Shown: piece by piece, positions 33,459 to 45,915 of the stretch
How the letters are laid out: each line of letters opens with the position of its first letter
Numbering within the stretch: the stretch's first letter is position 1
Source: Didymella arachidicola
Taxonomy: Eukaryota > Ascomycota > Dothideomycetes > Pleosporales > Didymellaceae
Reading direction: 5' to 3'
Length of the DNA stretch: 64,000 nucleotides
NCBI GenBank assembly: GCA_016630955.3
Contig: CM050001.1
Coordinates: 558,001-622,000 of the forward strand
Program-made: the position numbers and the translations under genes
The notes under the pieces: generated by a model
What the model was told of the DNA's origin: nothing
The model's database searches: none
What the model saw: only the letters and a program-made list of their open reading frames with translations

Positions 33459-35202
33459 ATGACGCCCACCTTTCAAAACCCCATCATTCGTGGCTTCAAC
33501 CCGGATCCCACAGTTTGTGTCGTGCAGTCACCAACGCCAGGAGGGAAGCCAACGTACTACCTCAGTACTTCAACCTTCGAGTACTTTCCCGGATGTGCGA
33601 TCTATCGGTCTACCGATGTAATCAACTGGACATTGATCGGTCATGCGCTGACTCGGGCCTCGCAACTCAACATTCGTACCGTTGAGCCAGGAGCAGGAAG
33701 TTGGGCGTCAACATTGCGTTTTAGACAGGATGAGAAGCGATGGTATCTTTTCAATGGTGTCTTCCATCGCTATCGACCCGGCAATGACGAACGCGTTTTT
33801 CCACGTGGCTTCTATGTGTGGACAGACGACATAGACACAGATGGCAGTTGGAGCGACCCTGTGTACTTTGACAATCCTGGATTCGATCAAGATGTCTTCT
33901 GGGACGATGACGGAAAGACGTACCTCTCGACAACGGTGAGGATTGCGGACCGTGATCCGACAAGCAGGTTGAAAGACTTCGCTATCCATATCTCAGAAGT
34001 AGATCTGCTAACCGGAAGGACACTGACGCCGCCTGTGTGCATTCGGCAGAGTCAATATGGGGTGGCTGAAGGGAGCCATATCATGAAGAAAGATGGATGC
34101 TACTATCTATTTGTTGCCGAAGGCGGTACAGAAGCAGGACATCAGGAATGGGTGTTCAGGAGCAAGGAGGGAGTGTATGGTCCATGGGAGAGCCAAGGCA
34201 AGCCTTTGTGGTACAACGGATCAGCTGAGAAGATCCAGCGAACTGGGCATGCAGACGTGTTCGAAGATGAACAAGGTCGGTGGTGGGGTGTTTTCTTGGG
34301 CGTAAGGCCCGTAAAGCAGAACGAGACATACCTTGAGCCGCAGCTCGGTGAGTGACTTCTAGCCTGACTGGATGATCGTTCGCTAAAGTTTCATAGGGCG
34401 GGAGACTTTCTTGGTGAAAGTCGAGTGGATCAATGGCTGGCCCGTGTTCAACAATGGAAAAAATATTGAGCCTGAGACGGAGGGTCGTGATCAAGTCAAG
34501 CAGATCCTGAACCAAGCCAAGCCGGATAGCATATGTTGGGAGGCTGCTCTCGGAAGTGGAAACAACGATCTTGAGCTGGGATGGTACCGGAAAAATACTC
34601 CTCTCAAAGCCTTCCATTCCCTTACGGAGCGACCCGGCTATCTGCGCATTCGTGGTGGATGCTACGATCTCTCTTCGCCAGAAGCACCCTCGCTCCTTCT
34701 CCGAAAGCAGGAGAGCTTCCATGACAGGTTCTCCACAACCTTGGAATTCAAACCCAGGCGGAAAGGTTACGAAGCTGGCATCAGCGTATGGTGGAGCATG
34801 TACTCGTTCGCCTCGATCGGCGTAACGTGTGTCCTTCACAACGGTGACATGATTCCTACAGTAGTTTGCAGGCTGCCAACTGGTGTAGCTGGAAAGCTGA
34901 TAACAACATACCCGGCTATTGCAAGCCAATCCACTCCAGAAGTATTCGACGCGTCTGCGCCTGCTCAACTGTCAGCTCAAGCCACGCCAATGACTTACAC
35001 CCTGAGCCTGTTGCAGGGACAGTCGAATTGGAGTTTCTCGTTCAACACCGAGGATCTTTGCGTCATGCCTCCCGTAGGCGGAGGTTTTACAGGAACGATG
35101 TTTGGAATTTACTCATTCGGGGACTGGGAGCCTGTACTCGATCCCGCGGACTTCAAGGACATCATGATTTGGCAGCAGTGGTCGGGACGCAAGGATGGCT
35201 AA
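33459..35202 (+). CDS. glycoside hydrolase family 43 (beta-xylosidase/arabinofuranosidase type)
   Basis: Two exons, 33459..34347 and 34397..35202, join in phase across a 49-bp intron (GTGAGT...CATAG) to give 564 aa. The five-bladed propeller covers about residues 5-310. The three catalytic acids are visible: Asp in IIRGFNPDPTV, Asp in FDQDVFWDDDGKTY and Glu in YGVAEGSHIMKKDG. A C-terminal beta-sandwich (GH43_C2, concanavalin-like) fills about residues 350-560. Members hydrolyse xylo-oligosaccharides or release arabinose from hemicellulose. There is no signal peptide, so the enzyme probably works inside the cell on imported oligosaccharides, as in several fungal GH43 lines. It converges with the M14 peptidase gene, whose stop lies 465 bp away. 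Confidence 0.92.
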
Positions 35203-35667
35203 GACGATAACTGTTTCTGCGAAGGTAGTGTCTGCATGGACGCTGGCACGCGTGTTGCAGGCGTGGAAACCGAGACGCGCCAAACTCTAGCGTATTCACT
35301 TTTGCAAGACGACGTCATGCATAGTGGAGCACGATTTGCGCCTTTTCGAAACTTTCAACGGAGACTTCTTGCAACGACTTCGAGCGCGATTGCTAAGTGG
35401 GATTGTATTGCTGTCAAAAGTCTGAACGCGACACTTGTTATTATTTGTTGCAGGCATCAAACAATTTTAGCAATCGTAAAATGTGCAATAGGAAAGATCT
35501 GAGCACTTAGTCTTATCGGTAGCCTTTTTTCTGATGTTCTGATTATGTTCATCTGTGAATCAATATGTACATTCGTAACGCGCCTCATTGATTTCAAACC
35601 TCATCAAGCACCGGAGTATCAACCGTCAACAACGCCACATCAACTTCACAGCGCCTCGAGACTCGAT
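35203..35667. other. convergent 3' spacer
   Basis: Between the stops of GH43 (plus) and the M14 peptidase (minus). It should contain both transcription ends. No gene or hairpin terminator was recognised. Confidence 0.4.
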
Positions 35668-37153
35668 CTAGTCCAACCCAACAGCAATCGCAGCCAGCGC
35701 CCAGTCCATGAAGCCAGCATTTGTATCCAAGATGTTCTGGTTGAACTCGCTCAGCGTGGGGTAGAAGTTGGTGCTGTATCCGAACTCCATGGTGTACCCA
35801 TAGACCTTGTTCGCGCCAGACTTGGCCCAGTATCGGCTGAATGCGTAGTCGTCACTAGCACCTGAGGTTGGATAGAGTCCCACGCTCTGGCCAGCGACAT
35901 ATGAACGACCTCCTACTGCCTTCATAGCAGCAACCGTCTTGGCGGCGACATTCTTGATGTTGGTGAAGTCAGCGGCAGGAATGTACTCCTTGTACGCCGA
36001 GTCACCTGTTACACCGCGCTTGCCATCATATGCGCTGTTCAGGAAGTTCATGGTAGATGTGGTGGTCTGGTCATCATCATCGCCCCAAGAGTAGAGGATA
36101 TCACCAGCAGCGGAGTGGATGTCCATGAACCAGCGGATCTGAAACAATGTTAGCGACGTGGTTGTAAACGAGCAAGGCAAATTTTACCTTGGGAAACGAG
36201 TCGTAGATCGAGACGTGGTTTTTTGTCTCGGCCTCAGAAGCAGCAGCAGTGCCATAGAAAGTCTCTGAGCTAGGCGAAGTGGACGCAGGAGCCTCGCCAG
36301 AATCGAAGTACTTGCGGAAGTTCCACAGGAAGTCGAAGTTGCGATTGATGTCAACACCGATGGACGAGCCGCTGGAACCCGACTTAGTGTTTCTGTTCTT
36401 GCGCCAGAGCGAGCCGCTGGACTGGTCATATGCAACACCATCTGGGTTGACGAGAGGAAAGAAGACAATGCCAGCTGCCAGAACGCTCTTTACTTGAGCA
36501 TTGGTGTATGTTTTCTTGCCATAGGTGAGACCTGTGCCGGCCTTATTTGCGGCGATGAGATCAGAGATCCAATAAACTAGCTGATCAGGACCACCGCGCT
36601 CGCGGGCATGCACTCCAGCGCTTAGGTAGAGGCGGTACGCAGACTTGTCTGTGCCGGCCCCGACAAAACCAGCGTAGGAAGTCGCGCCGTTGAAAGTCTT
36701 GTTAGGAAGCGTAACTTTACCGACCCCCCCGTTGGCGACCAGAGCGTTGAACGCAGAGTTGACCTCGTTGACATTCATGATACTCGAGATCGTGGTGCCG
36801 CTTGCTTGCGTGCCAAGGCCGACAGGAGAGACTGTGCCAGACTTGAATCGATCACCACTGCCGATAGGTGCTGTGGCTGCCCTCTTGACCATTTGACGGT
36901 GGATGGTAATCTCGTCGACCGACTCATACTCCTTTGTCAAGTGCGCGATCTGGTCCTCGGTCAAGAGCGCGTGGAGGGTGAAGTGACCGTCATCTGTGGG
37001 GTGAGCGACAGGCCTGCAGCCGAAGTCGTAGGTGTCGTTGCGGACGATGTCCCGGAAGTGGTCTGTGGTGGGTGCCTTGAGGTGGACAGGAAGCAGCTCG
37101 CTCAGAGCCAGCGTGCTCTGAAGGATGAGAGCTGCACCAAGAGCGTACTTCAT
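35668..37153 (-). CDS. secreted M14 metallocarboxypeptidase (carboxypeptidase A type)
   Basis: Two exons, complement(35668..36138, 36188..37153), with a 49-bp intron (GTAAAA...TTTCAG), give 478 aa. The start chosen is the ATG at 37153, which opens directly into a signal peptide (MKYALGAALILQSTLALSE). A propeptide follows up to about residue 95. Zinc ligands are His and Glu in SAGVHARERGG and His in FMDIHSAAGD, which begins exon 2. Substrate-binding residues are in NPDGVAYD and LWRKNRN, and the catalytic Glu is in YTMEFGYS near the C-terminus. All key residues are present. The enzyme removes C-terminal residues from peptides outside the cell. It lies between two carbohydrate-active enzyme genes. 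Confidence 0.93.
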
Positions 37154-37942
37154 GTTGACCGATCTGGGATGAGACTGGAGGGATGCGGTTGACACAAATA
37201 CGAACCAAGAATGTATGTTGAGAACGCCGCGTCTTATATGCTTCGCCGCGCGAAGACTTGGTCGCTGGTGTATTGTTTGAATTGGATCATCACCCCTTCT
37301 GATCCCATCAGAGCATTGGTAAACGTTGATTTCCTCCTTCGTACCTGCCGAAAGTCCCTTGTTCGCCCGTCTCTTAGCACGCGGCTAGCCAATTACACTT
37401 CCCAAACATAGTGTCGCCGTCACGCTAGCCGAACATACCTTCCCGATGCGGTCAAACCCGGAGCGGGCGCTTGCAGCGATCATTTGATCTTCCACTCCCG
37501 GCGCTGCAAGATGCATGTATCGGCAAGCTTCGATGGTCCTTATCGCTCCTTCGCACCTTCTTTCGACCTGCCTTGTTGTTGCTTTGGCGTCTTGGAAACG
37601 GGGGCTTATATCAAGTGCAAATGCGCGTGCGATGCGTAAGGCAGGAGCGAAGGCCAGGAGCTGGCCGGACTCAGACACGTGCAATTTGTGAAAGGAAGGT
37701 GCGTGTTACAGGATCGCGACAGTGCCAGAAAGGCCGCACACGTCATCTTCCTCGTGACTTGCGACACGAGGGAGCGGAAACAAGACAAAAGCAGCGAAAA
37801 ATAAGAAGAAACAAATATGCGAAGTAAGGTGCGACTCGAGAGGGGAGGCAAAAGTATGGATTATGTACGTGAAACGAGTCCAACCGACTACTTACAGGAA
37901 AGGAAGCAATATGTCGCGCAAATTGTAAGGGCGACGTATGAC
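37154..37942. other. M14 promoter region and GH3 3' flank
   Basis: About 790 bp. It holds the upstream region of the M14 gene and the downstream region of GH3, both on the minus strand. No other gene was seen. Confidence 0.4.
37231..37240 (-). promoter_or_regulatory. candidate TATA box of the M14 peptidase gene
   Basis: On the minus strand the sequence reads CATATAAGAC, about 80 bp upstream of the start codon at 37153. Position and sequence fit a TATA element; no transcript data support it. Confidence 0.35.
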
Positions 37943-40302
37943 TTACACAGTCAATGTACCGCTGACCTTGAGATCCCTGCTAGAAGCACCAACGTTCAGC
38001 TTGTACTTACCAGGAACGATCTGCCACTCCTGCTTCTCGGTGTTCCAGACAGATAAATCGCGGCGCCTGAGCTGGAAGCTAACTTTCTTAGTCTTTCCAG
38101 GTTGAATGTTGACCTTCTGGAAACCGCGGAGCTGTCGCACGGGCTCATCAGCATCAGCTGGGAACTCGATGTACAGCTGCGCAACCTCAGCACCTGCGAT
38201 CTTTCCAGCATTAGTGATATCGGTACTGACTTCAGCAACGATATCCCAGAGATCCTCACGACCACCGACAGCGAGTTTCCCCGTGGCGAACTCGTTGGAA
38301 AGGTGTTGGGTTCTGGGTGCAACGTCAATCTTGCTGCCATACGTGAAGGTGGTGTAGGATAGACCGAACCCGAACTCGTAGCGTGGAGTTGAGTTCTTTT
38401 GGTCGAAGTACTTGTAGTCAATGTAGTTGCCCTCGGAGAATTCGATCGTCGAGGCCTTGCTGATTTGAGTGTTTGGATCGTAATCGGACTCGTTCTTGGC
38501 GATTGTGTGAACCAGCTTGCCAGACGGATTCACATCGCCAAAGAGTATATCATTAATGGCATGACCTGAGGACTGGCCGAGAGGGCCGCCGTAGAGAATT
38601 CCAGTGACGTTCTCGTGGGTGGCCCATTGGTCGAGGAGGCGAGGACCGACAGTATTAACGACGACGATGGTGTTGTTGCAGTTGTCTGCAACGTAGTTGA
38701 CGAGCTTGTCGCTCTCAGCGTTAGTTAGCTCGCTTCTGTCGCCGCCCTCGCCAGCCCAGGCGTTCAGGAAGACAATGCAAGCCTCTGAGCCTTCGACGAT
38801 ACCCAGAGTTGTCTCAGAGATCTCAGTACCGGAGCCGTCACTGAGCTGCATACCGCCGCCAGAGCTCTCGACCACGGTATTGTTGAGCCACCACTTCAGC
38901 ATGAAGCCGTCAGCCTGAGCGCGCTCGTTGAAGGCTTGGAAAGGGGTGACGAGAAAGGCAGCAGATGACATAGCCGAGCCACCATTTTGAGACATGTGAC
39001 CGTCCATGGTAGCATCGACACCAGACAGGACAGTAATTGCAGTGTTGGGACCCATGAGGCGCGGTGCAGCGTGAATACCAAAGATCGAAATGGCTTTCAT
39101 GTTCTTCAGCGGCAGGGCGTTGTCGGTATTCTTGAGAAGCGCTATCGAATCTGCGGCATATTTGCGAGCCAAGTCACCGTGCTTTCCGCGCACGTCAACG
39201 TTGTCAGTGTAGCCAGCGTGTTCTGGGTAAACCTCCTGCTGCTGTTTGAAGTGACCCATCAATTGGCGGATGACCATGTCGTCCAGACGCACTGACGAGA
39301 AAGTGCCGTTCGCGATGCCAGCGACGAGAGTGGAATTGTTCCAGTAGGATGAGGAACCATAGTCCAAACCAGCATTGGCAGAGTCGAAACTGGTGTGCTG
39401 AGCGCCTGCATCAGGGTGGATGTAACCTGGGAAACCGAGTTCGACCTTCAGATACCTAGCAAGGGTATCTTGGTTCTCGCACCCGTACGATCCGTTGACC
39501 TTCTGCATGGAGCACATGACACCACCGATACCAGCCTTGACAGTATCATAAAATGGTGCAAGATATGTCTCGTGAAAAGCTTTGTCGCCAATCTCGATGC
39601 TGTAAGCTTCGCGGGATGAGGATGAACTTGAATTGCCAGCGTCCTGACGGCGACGGATTGGAGGCAGCCCTCCCATGATCGAGCCTTGGCGGTTGGTCTC
39701 TTGCTCGTTGAGCACGTAGTGCTTGGCACTGGATATGACCCCAGAAGCTGACATGCCGCTCGCAAGCTGGCCCGCCATGATACCAGACAAGTAGGAGTCG
39801 GGGCCATATGACTCGCCGCTACGACCACCCCAAGGAGAGCGCCCAAGCGGCTGGACAGTCGGAGCAAAGGCAACATTCATACCCTTCCCTTTGAACTCAG
39901 CACCGAGGCCCTTGCCCTGACCATAGATCGCATCTTTATCCCAGGTCATCGACATTGCGAGCCCAGCCGGCCACGCAGTGACGAAGTAATAGTTGATCGG
40001 GTTTGCGGAGGAATCGGAGGACTCAATGGCCGAGTAGTTGCCGGCGCCACCACCAGTGATAATCGACAGCTTCTCGGTAGTAGAGAGGGAAGCAACGAAC
40101 TCTGAAGCCTTGTCAAAGGCATCTTGCCAGTCGCCAAGTTTGACTTCGGCATGTCAGCAGACGCCTGCGCATAACAATGGGACTACTCACCGGTGCCAGA
40201 GCTCAAGATGGCCTGAGTGTAGTTGGAAGAGATAGCAGCATCGACAACTCCGCTAAAGTACAGTGCGGCCAGAAGCCAAACATCAGTCTTCCTTATCATC
40301 AT
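37943..40302 (-). CDS. glycoside hydrolase family 3 (beta-glucosidase-like), divergent
   Basis: Two exons, complement(37943..40143, 40191..40302), with a 47-bp intron (GTGAGT...CGAAG), give 770 aa from the ATG at 40302. A signal peptide occupies residues 1 to about 22 (LLAALYFSGVVDA). The (beta/alpha)8 domain retains PLGRSPWGGR, the AKHYVLNEQETNR motif and a nucleophile Asp in GYIHPDAGAQH, where most relatives have SDW. The (alpha/beta)6 domain and a C-terminal fibronectin-III-like domain follow. The segment between the KLSIITG helix and WPAGLAMSMTWD is short (NYSAIESSDSSANPINYYFVTA) and lacks the Asp/Arg substrate loop (QDSPLGVR or DGDNG type) usual in fungal enzymes. It is intact, but activity or specificity may differ. 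Confidence 0.88.
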
Positions 40303-41722
40303 GGATAAGTGAGCGATGGAATGAGAAGCGTGGGTATGGCCTTTTATTTATCAGAAGACAAGCAGAGGTGAAAGGACAGAGATGAAGAGCTCACTATGGC
40401 TGACATAACGGCAGCCTTATTCCATCGCAACATCTTTTAAACGACCATGATAGCTTTGATGTCCGTATCATAACGAGCTTTGAGGCGTTGTACAAGCTCC
40501 ACACGGTCGCGCAACGTTGTACTATGGTATCCGGCGTAAGTAGTGTAAGTGGAGAACGACGACAAGGAGTAAGGACCGAAAACAAGGCTACCTGTTTCCT
40601 TGGATCTAACCAATCAAATACTATCCACGCAGATAACCTGTGCTGCCTGCCTAATTAAAAGCTGTAAAGATTACTTTTTAAAATGGACAAGGATTACCTA
40701 CTCCAAGACCCACCTACACTACTTACGCTGGATACCCTAGTAGCTTACGACTACCATGACGCTCTGGACAGACAATTTTGCTTTGCGGTAGTAGCCGGAA
40801 TTAAAGGATGGAATGTACACACAGCCGCACGGGTCCATAGCATGCCAAGGTTGGCGATGCGTCGAATCTGGCATGCTAGCGTCGTGTGGCCGCGTGTGCA
40901 GCAAGGGTGTCGCCCGGAACGGTCAACAGGTGTAGCCGACCACCTCCAAAGGTTTCGAGCGTGGGAGAGCGTTCACACTACTCCAGTGGCTTCATTGGTC
41001 AATGTAGTTGGAAATAGAGTGTTGTTTCAGGCTCAGGATGCAACAGTCCGTCGCCAGCAGGGCTAAAGACTGTGAATTGCACTCGGCCTGTGCCCACGAT
41101 AGGTCTAGCTTCCGCATAACAAGTGCGGCTCTGCTCCATGCTCTTCCCTGTTTCTTCCAGATTACGTCTATCTTTATAGGGCAATCTGTGGAGTTGTTGT
41201 ACGATAAAATCTTGTCAAACGGTATGCTATGGGTGTAGCGGATGCGGAGCACGTTGGCGGCAAAGCAGAAATATGCATAGCCATACATACAACGGTGTCG
41301 TATCGCCATCAGATCAGAGGGAACCCGTAGACCTTAGGATCTCGAAATGGCGCACCTGGCCTTCGAGGTGGTTTGTGCTGTAATACATCTGCCGATTGTT
41401 TCGGTAAGATAGCGGAGAGATGCCCACGGTACGCGACGACCAGATGAACGTTAGATCAAAACTACAGCATGTCTGCCACATTGGCAGTGAGTGAGAATGC
41501 GCCCATGAGCAACCTCATGTTGGATGAGGTGGATGAGGTGGATGATAGACGTCAGGAGAAGATGGGACTAGTGCATGTAATCGATAAGGAATTAGCGCGT
41601 CATTGACGCGACGCGTCGTGAGGCTTAATGGAAAGGCCTGCCACGACGTGCCTACACATTGCAACCCCAAGATTCTTTCGACGTCTCCACGAGCTCAGCA
41701 AGGAATAGGACAGAACCATAAC
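40303..41722. promoter_or_regulatory. divergent spacer GH3 - MSH2, contains a MITE
   Basis: About 1.4 kb between two divergent genes. On the minus strand TGATAAATAAAAGG near 40340-40353 lies about 40 bp before the GH3 start and could be its TATA region. A MITE occupies 40522-40740. GGATGAGGT units are repeated near 41522-41545. No coding region is recognised. Confidence 0.4.
40522..40740. mobile_element. MITE, 219 bp, TA target duplication (copy 2)
   Basis: The left end starts CTATGGTATCCGGCGTAAGT and the reverse complement of the right end starts CTAGGGTATCCAGCGTAAGT; both continue AGTGTARGTGG. TA flanks each side (40520-40521 and 40741-40742). Size and terminal sequence match the element at 27187-27404, but the interiors are not obviously alike, so they may be different subfamilies using one transposase. 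It lies 220 bp upstream of the GH3 start codon, inside the likely promoter. Confidence 0.83.
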
Positions 41723-44535
41723 ATGGCGTCCAGACCGGAAATGCGAGAGGACGATGAGTCCGGCTTCTGCAAGTTCTTTCGTAATATGCCACACCAGGAA
41801 GACGATACAGTCCGGATATTCGACCGAGGTGACTACTACAGTGCCCACGGTGAAGATGCAAAGTTCATTGCGGACAGCGTAAGTCATATCGATATCGATT
41901 GTATGCATACTGACACGGGAAGGTCTACCGGACGACAGCAGTACTTCGCAAGCTGGGGCGAGATCCTGGCCTCGACTCAGTCACCATGACTACGATGGTC
42001 TTCCGCAACTTCCTCCGAGACGCACTCTTCCGACTGAGTAAACGTATTGAGATCTGGCAATCTACGGGCAAGCGAATGGACTGGAAGGTGGTGAAGCAGG
42101 CGTCACCAGGCAACCTTCAAGACCTCGAAGATGAGCTCGGTGGCCACATCGAGAATTCGCCAATCATCCTGGCTGTCAAAGTGTCTGCTAAAGCATCGGA
42201 GGCCCGCAACGTCGGTGTCTGCTTCGCGGATGCCAGCGTGCGTGAGCTTGGTGTGACTGAGTTTCTCGACAACGACCTCTATTCGAACTTCGAATCGCTC
42301 CTGATCCAGCTCGGTGTCAAGGAGTGCCTCATACAAGCAGATGGAAACAGGAAGGACGTGGAACTCAACAAATTGCGTACAATCGCCGACAACTGTGGCT
42401 GCGCCGTAGCAGAGCGAGGCATTGCAGACTTTGGCACGAAAGACATTGAGCAGGACCTTCCTCGGCTACTAAAGGATGAGGGTGCAGCAGGCACTCTGCC
42501 TCGGACAGATCTCAAGCTGGCCATGGGGGCAGCGGCTTGCCTTATCAAATATCTCGGTGTCATGTCTGACTCCTCCAACTTCGGTCAATACCAGTTGTAT
42601 CAGCACGACCTCACACAGTACATGAAGCTCGATGCCGCGGCGCTCAAGGCACTGAACCTCATGCCCGGGCCGAGAGACGGTGCAAAGAATATGAGCCTGT
42701 ACGGCCTATTGAACCACTGCAAGACGCCTACAGGTAGCCGACTGCTATCACAATGGCTAAAGCAGCCCCTGATGAATCTTGCCGAAATTGAGAGACGGCA
42801 GCAGCTCGTTGAAGCATTTGTAAATGATACAGAGCTGCGTCAGACCATGCAGGAAGAGCATCTGCGATCGATTCCAGATCTGTATCGCCTTGCAAAGAAA
42901 TTTCAACGCAATGCAGCCAACCTAGAAGATGTGGTCCGCGCCTACCAAGTCATCATCCGTCTGCCGGGGTTCTTGGAGTCACTTGAAGCGGTCATGGATG
43001 AACAGTACAAAAATCCTCTCGATGCCGAGTACACCTCCAAGCTACGACAATATTCGGCAGCGTTCGTGGGCCTTCAAGACATGGTTGAAACCACCGTCGA
43101 TCTTGATGCACTGGATAACCATGAGTTCATCATTAAGCCTGAATTCGACGAGGCCTTGCGAACGATCCGTAAGCGTCTTGATAGACTCAAGGGTGAGATG
43201 GAATCGGAGCACATGAGAGCCGGCGAGGACCTCAACCAAGATACAGAGAAGAAGTTATTCCTCGAGAACCACAAAGTTCACGGATGGTGCTTCAGACTTA
43301 CAAGGAATGAGGCAGGCTGTATTCGCCAGAAGAAACAGTATCAAGAGATATCGACACAGAAGAACGGCGTCTACTTTACAACACCATCGTTGCTGGAGAA
43401 GCGTCGGGAGTTTGATCAGCTCTCGGAGAACTATAACCGCACTCAGTCTGGGCTTGTCAATGAGGTGGTGGCTGTTGCGTCGTCTTACGTTCCAGTTGTT
43501 GAGAAGTTGGCTGCGGTGCTTGCACATCTCGATGTCATCGTTGCATTCGCACACGTGTCTGTCCACGCGCCCACATCGTACACACGGCCAAAGATGCATC
43601 CGCGCGGCACAGGCAACACCATATTGAAAGAAGCGCGACACCCTTGTCTGGAGATGCAGGATGACATTTCGTTTATCACCAACGATGTCAGCCTCGTACG
43701 CAAAGAGAGCGAGTTCCTTATCATCACAGGACCCAATATGGGTGGCAAGTCCACATACATCCGCCAAATAGGTGTCATCGCTCTGATGGCGCAGGTTGGT
43801 TGCTTCGTGCCCGCGTCAGAAGCGGAACTTACTATCTTCGACTGTATCCTGGCAAGGGTTGGTGCCAGCGATAGCCAGATCAAGGGTGTATCAACCTTCA
43901 TGGCAGAGATGCTGGAGACCGCCAACATTCTCAAGTCGGCCACGAAAGAGTCGCTCATCATCATCGACGAACTGGGTCGTGGTACGAGCACATACGATGG
44001 GTTTGGACTGGCGTGGGCTATCTCCGAGTACATTGTCAAGGAGATCGGTGCGTTTGCACTCTTTGCGACGCATTTCCATGAGCTCACAGCCCTTGCCAAC
44101 ACATATACGCAAGTCGAGAACCTTCACGTCGTTGCGCACATATCCGAGGGTTCGGCAGAGGCCGAAGGTGGCGTGCAAAAGAAGCGCGAGGTGACGCTTC
44201 TGTACAAGGTCGAGCCGGGCTTCTCCGATCAGTCTTTCGGTATCCACGTCGCTGAATTGGTCCGTTTTCCGCAGAAGGTCATCAACATGGCCAAACGTAA
44301 AGCAGACGAACTCGAGGACTTTGCTGGCAAGCACGAGGAGGGCTTCGTGCAAGCAAGCAAAGAAGACATGGAAGAGGGCAGTAAGCTTCTGAAAGCGATG
44401 CTGGCCAAGTGGAAAGAGGAGGTAGAGAGTCAAGGACTCACGAAGAAGCAGCAGGTCGAGAGGATGCGTGAGCTGGTCAAGGAGAACCAAGCATTGCAGG
44501 CAAACGGCTTCTTCAAGGGGATCCAAGCATTGTAG
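41723..44535 (+). CDS. MSH2: DNA mismatch repair protein MSH2
   Basis: Two exons, 41723..41878 and 41923..44535, join in phase across a 44-bp intron to give 922 aa, close to other fungal MSH2 proteins. Exon 1 encodes the N-terminal mismatch-recognition start (MASRPE... VRIFDRGDYYSAHGEDA). Connector, lever and clamp domains follow. The ATPase has Walker A GPNMGGKST near residue 655, Walker B/signature IIIDELGRGTSTYDG near 730 and the ATHFHEL segment. All catalytic motifs are intact. MSH2 pairs with MSH6 or MSH3 to recognise mismatches and small loops in nuclear DNA. The gene shares its 5' spacer with the divergent GH3 gene. Confidence 0.97.
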
Positions 44536-44869
44536 GATTTTGTAGCGATACGTTTAGCATGGCGTTACGGATGTACGGTTACATTTATCCGGACGGGCGA
44601 TCATATGCGCGACTTGCGTCTGGTGGGCAAACAGCATAGTTTAGCGATACCACAGCAATTCGATTGATTCCGCATCAGCGCTCCAGTACTAGGTGATTCT
44701 TTGACCAATGACGTGCTGTGGCACAGCTCAGGGCTGGCCGAGGCGCTAACCCCGCTGCTCCGCGACCAGCGGTCCCGCCTGCTCTGCGTCCCAGCTATCG
44801 CAACCAAACTCACCCAAATAGAAGCTGCTCTCCTCGCGACCCTGTTCTTCGGCTTCAGAGATCGTAATC
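44536..44869. other. spacer MSH2 - IST1
   Basis: About 330 bp between two plus-strand genes, containing the MSH2 3' end and the IST1 promoter. Nothing else was recognised. Confidence 0.4.
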
Positions 44870-45915
44870 ATGGCGCCATTACAATCACTTGTGGTAAGCG
44901 TACTCCACATTGGTAAAGAGCGCCCGTTAACCAGCATAGATGAAGCTTAAGGTGCAGCTCAAGCTGTCGATCTCACGGCTGCGTATGGTGCAGCAGAAAG
45001 ACACCGCCAAGGCGAAACAGCAAAGACGCGAAATGGCGCAGCTTCTCGAGGTGTGTAAACTTTCATGCCTGTAGGCAGACGGGCGCCCTGCAGGCAGCAG
45101 CTTCATGCGTAGCGTTGGGCCTGTGTTACGCAGCAACAGTACTGACCAGGGATCAGATCGGCAAGCTTCAGTCCGCGCGGATACGCGTCGAAAATATCAT
45201 CCGCAGCGACATCACGACCGAACTGCACGAGATCCTCGAACTATACTGCGAACTACTACTCGCGCGCTCTCAGCTCCTAGAGCAAGCAACGCCCTCACAT
45301 TCCTCCACACCCATCCCTCTCGATCCTGCGCTCGAGGAAGCAGTACGAAGCATAATATACGCTGCGCCACGCACCGAAATCAAAGAACTACACCAGGTAC
45401 GAGCGTACCTTGTGGAGAAATTTGGGAAAGATGTGGCAGTTGCCGCGATGGATGGTGAGGGCGTAGCGGAGCGCGTGCTAAAGAAGCTTGAGGCAAAAAC
45501 ACCGAGCGAAGAGCTGGTAGATGGGTATCTGGGCGAGATCGCACGGTTCTACGGCGTTCCATTCGGTGCGCGCAAGACTTCATCAGACGACGATGACGAG
45601 GAGCCGAGCAGGGGAGTGGCAGAAGAAGCAGATAAAGAAGTCCCGTTACTAGCAAACGCGAAGAAGGATGATGAGAGGGAAGATTTAGTCAAGGCGACAC
45701 CACCGAGAACGGTTGGGCCGCAAAGTCCACTGAGAGTTGTGCCGCCGAGCCCGAGTACGGAGAATCCGGCTCCGAAGCTCAAGCTGCCTGGTGCAGCGGC
45801 GGCCAAGGTGCAAAGAGCTGCTGAGAAGAAGACACCTGCAAAAGATAATGGGCCAGGGGGGAGAATACCAGATGTAGACGAGTTGTCGAAGCGGTTTGCA
45901 GAGCTAAAGCGGTGA
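44870..45915 (+). CDS. IST1: IST1-family regulator of Vps4 (ESCRT-III related)
   Basis: Three exons, 44870..44893, 44940..45050 and 45157..45915, join in phase to give 297 aa. Exon 1 encodes only MAPLQSLV. Exon 2 gives KVQLKLSISRLRMVQQK, the basic first helix of the IST1 domain. Exon 3 resumes with SARIRVENIIRSD and AAPRTEIKELHQVR, which are family hallmarks. The domain spans about residues 9-190. The C-terminal 100 residues are charged and Pro/Lys-rich, probably disordered; a final MIT-binding motif was not clearly identified. IST1 binds Did2/CHMP1 and Vps4 at endosomes and tunes multivesicular-body sorting. The boundary of the 106-bp second intron is inferred from phase and homology. Confidence 0.9.

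Noticed and set aside
41522..41545. GGATGAGGT units upstream of MSH2 as a minisatellite
   Set aside because: Only two to three units, too few to call a repeat array.
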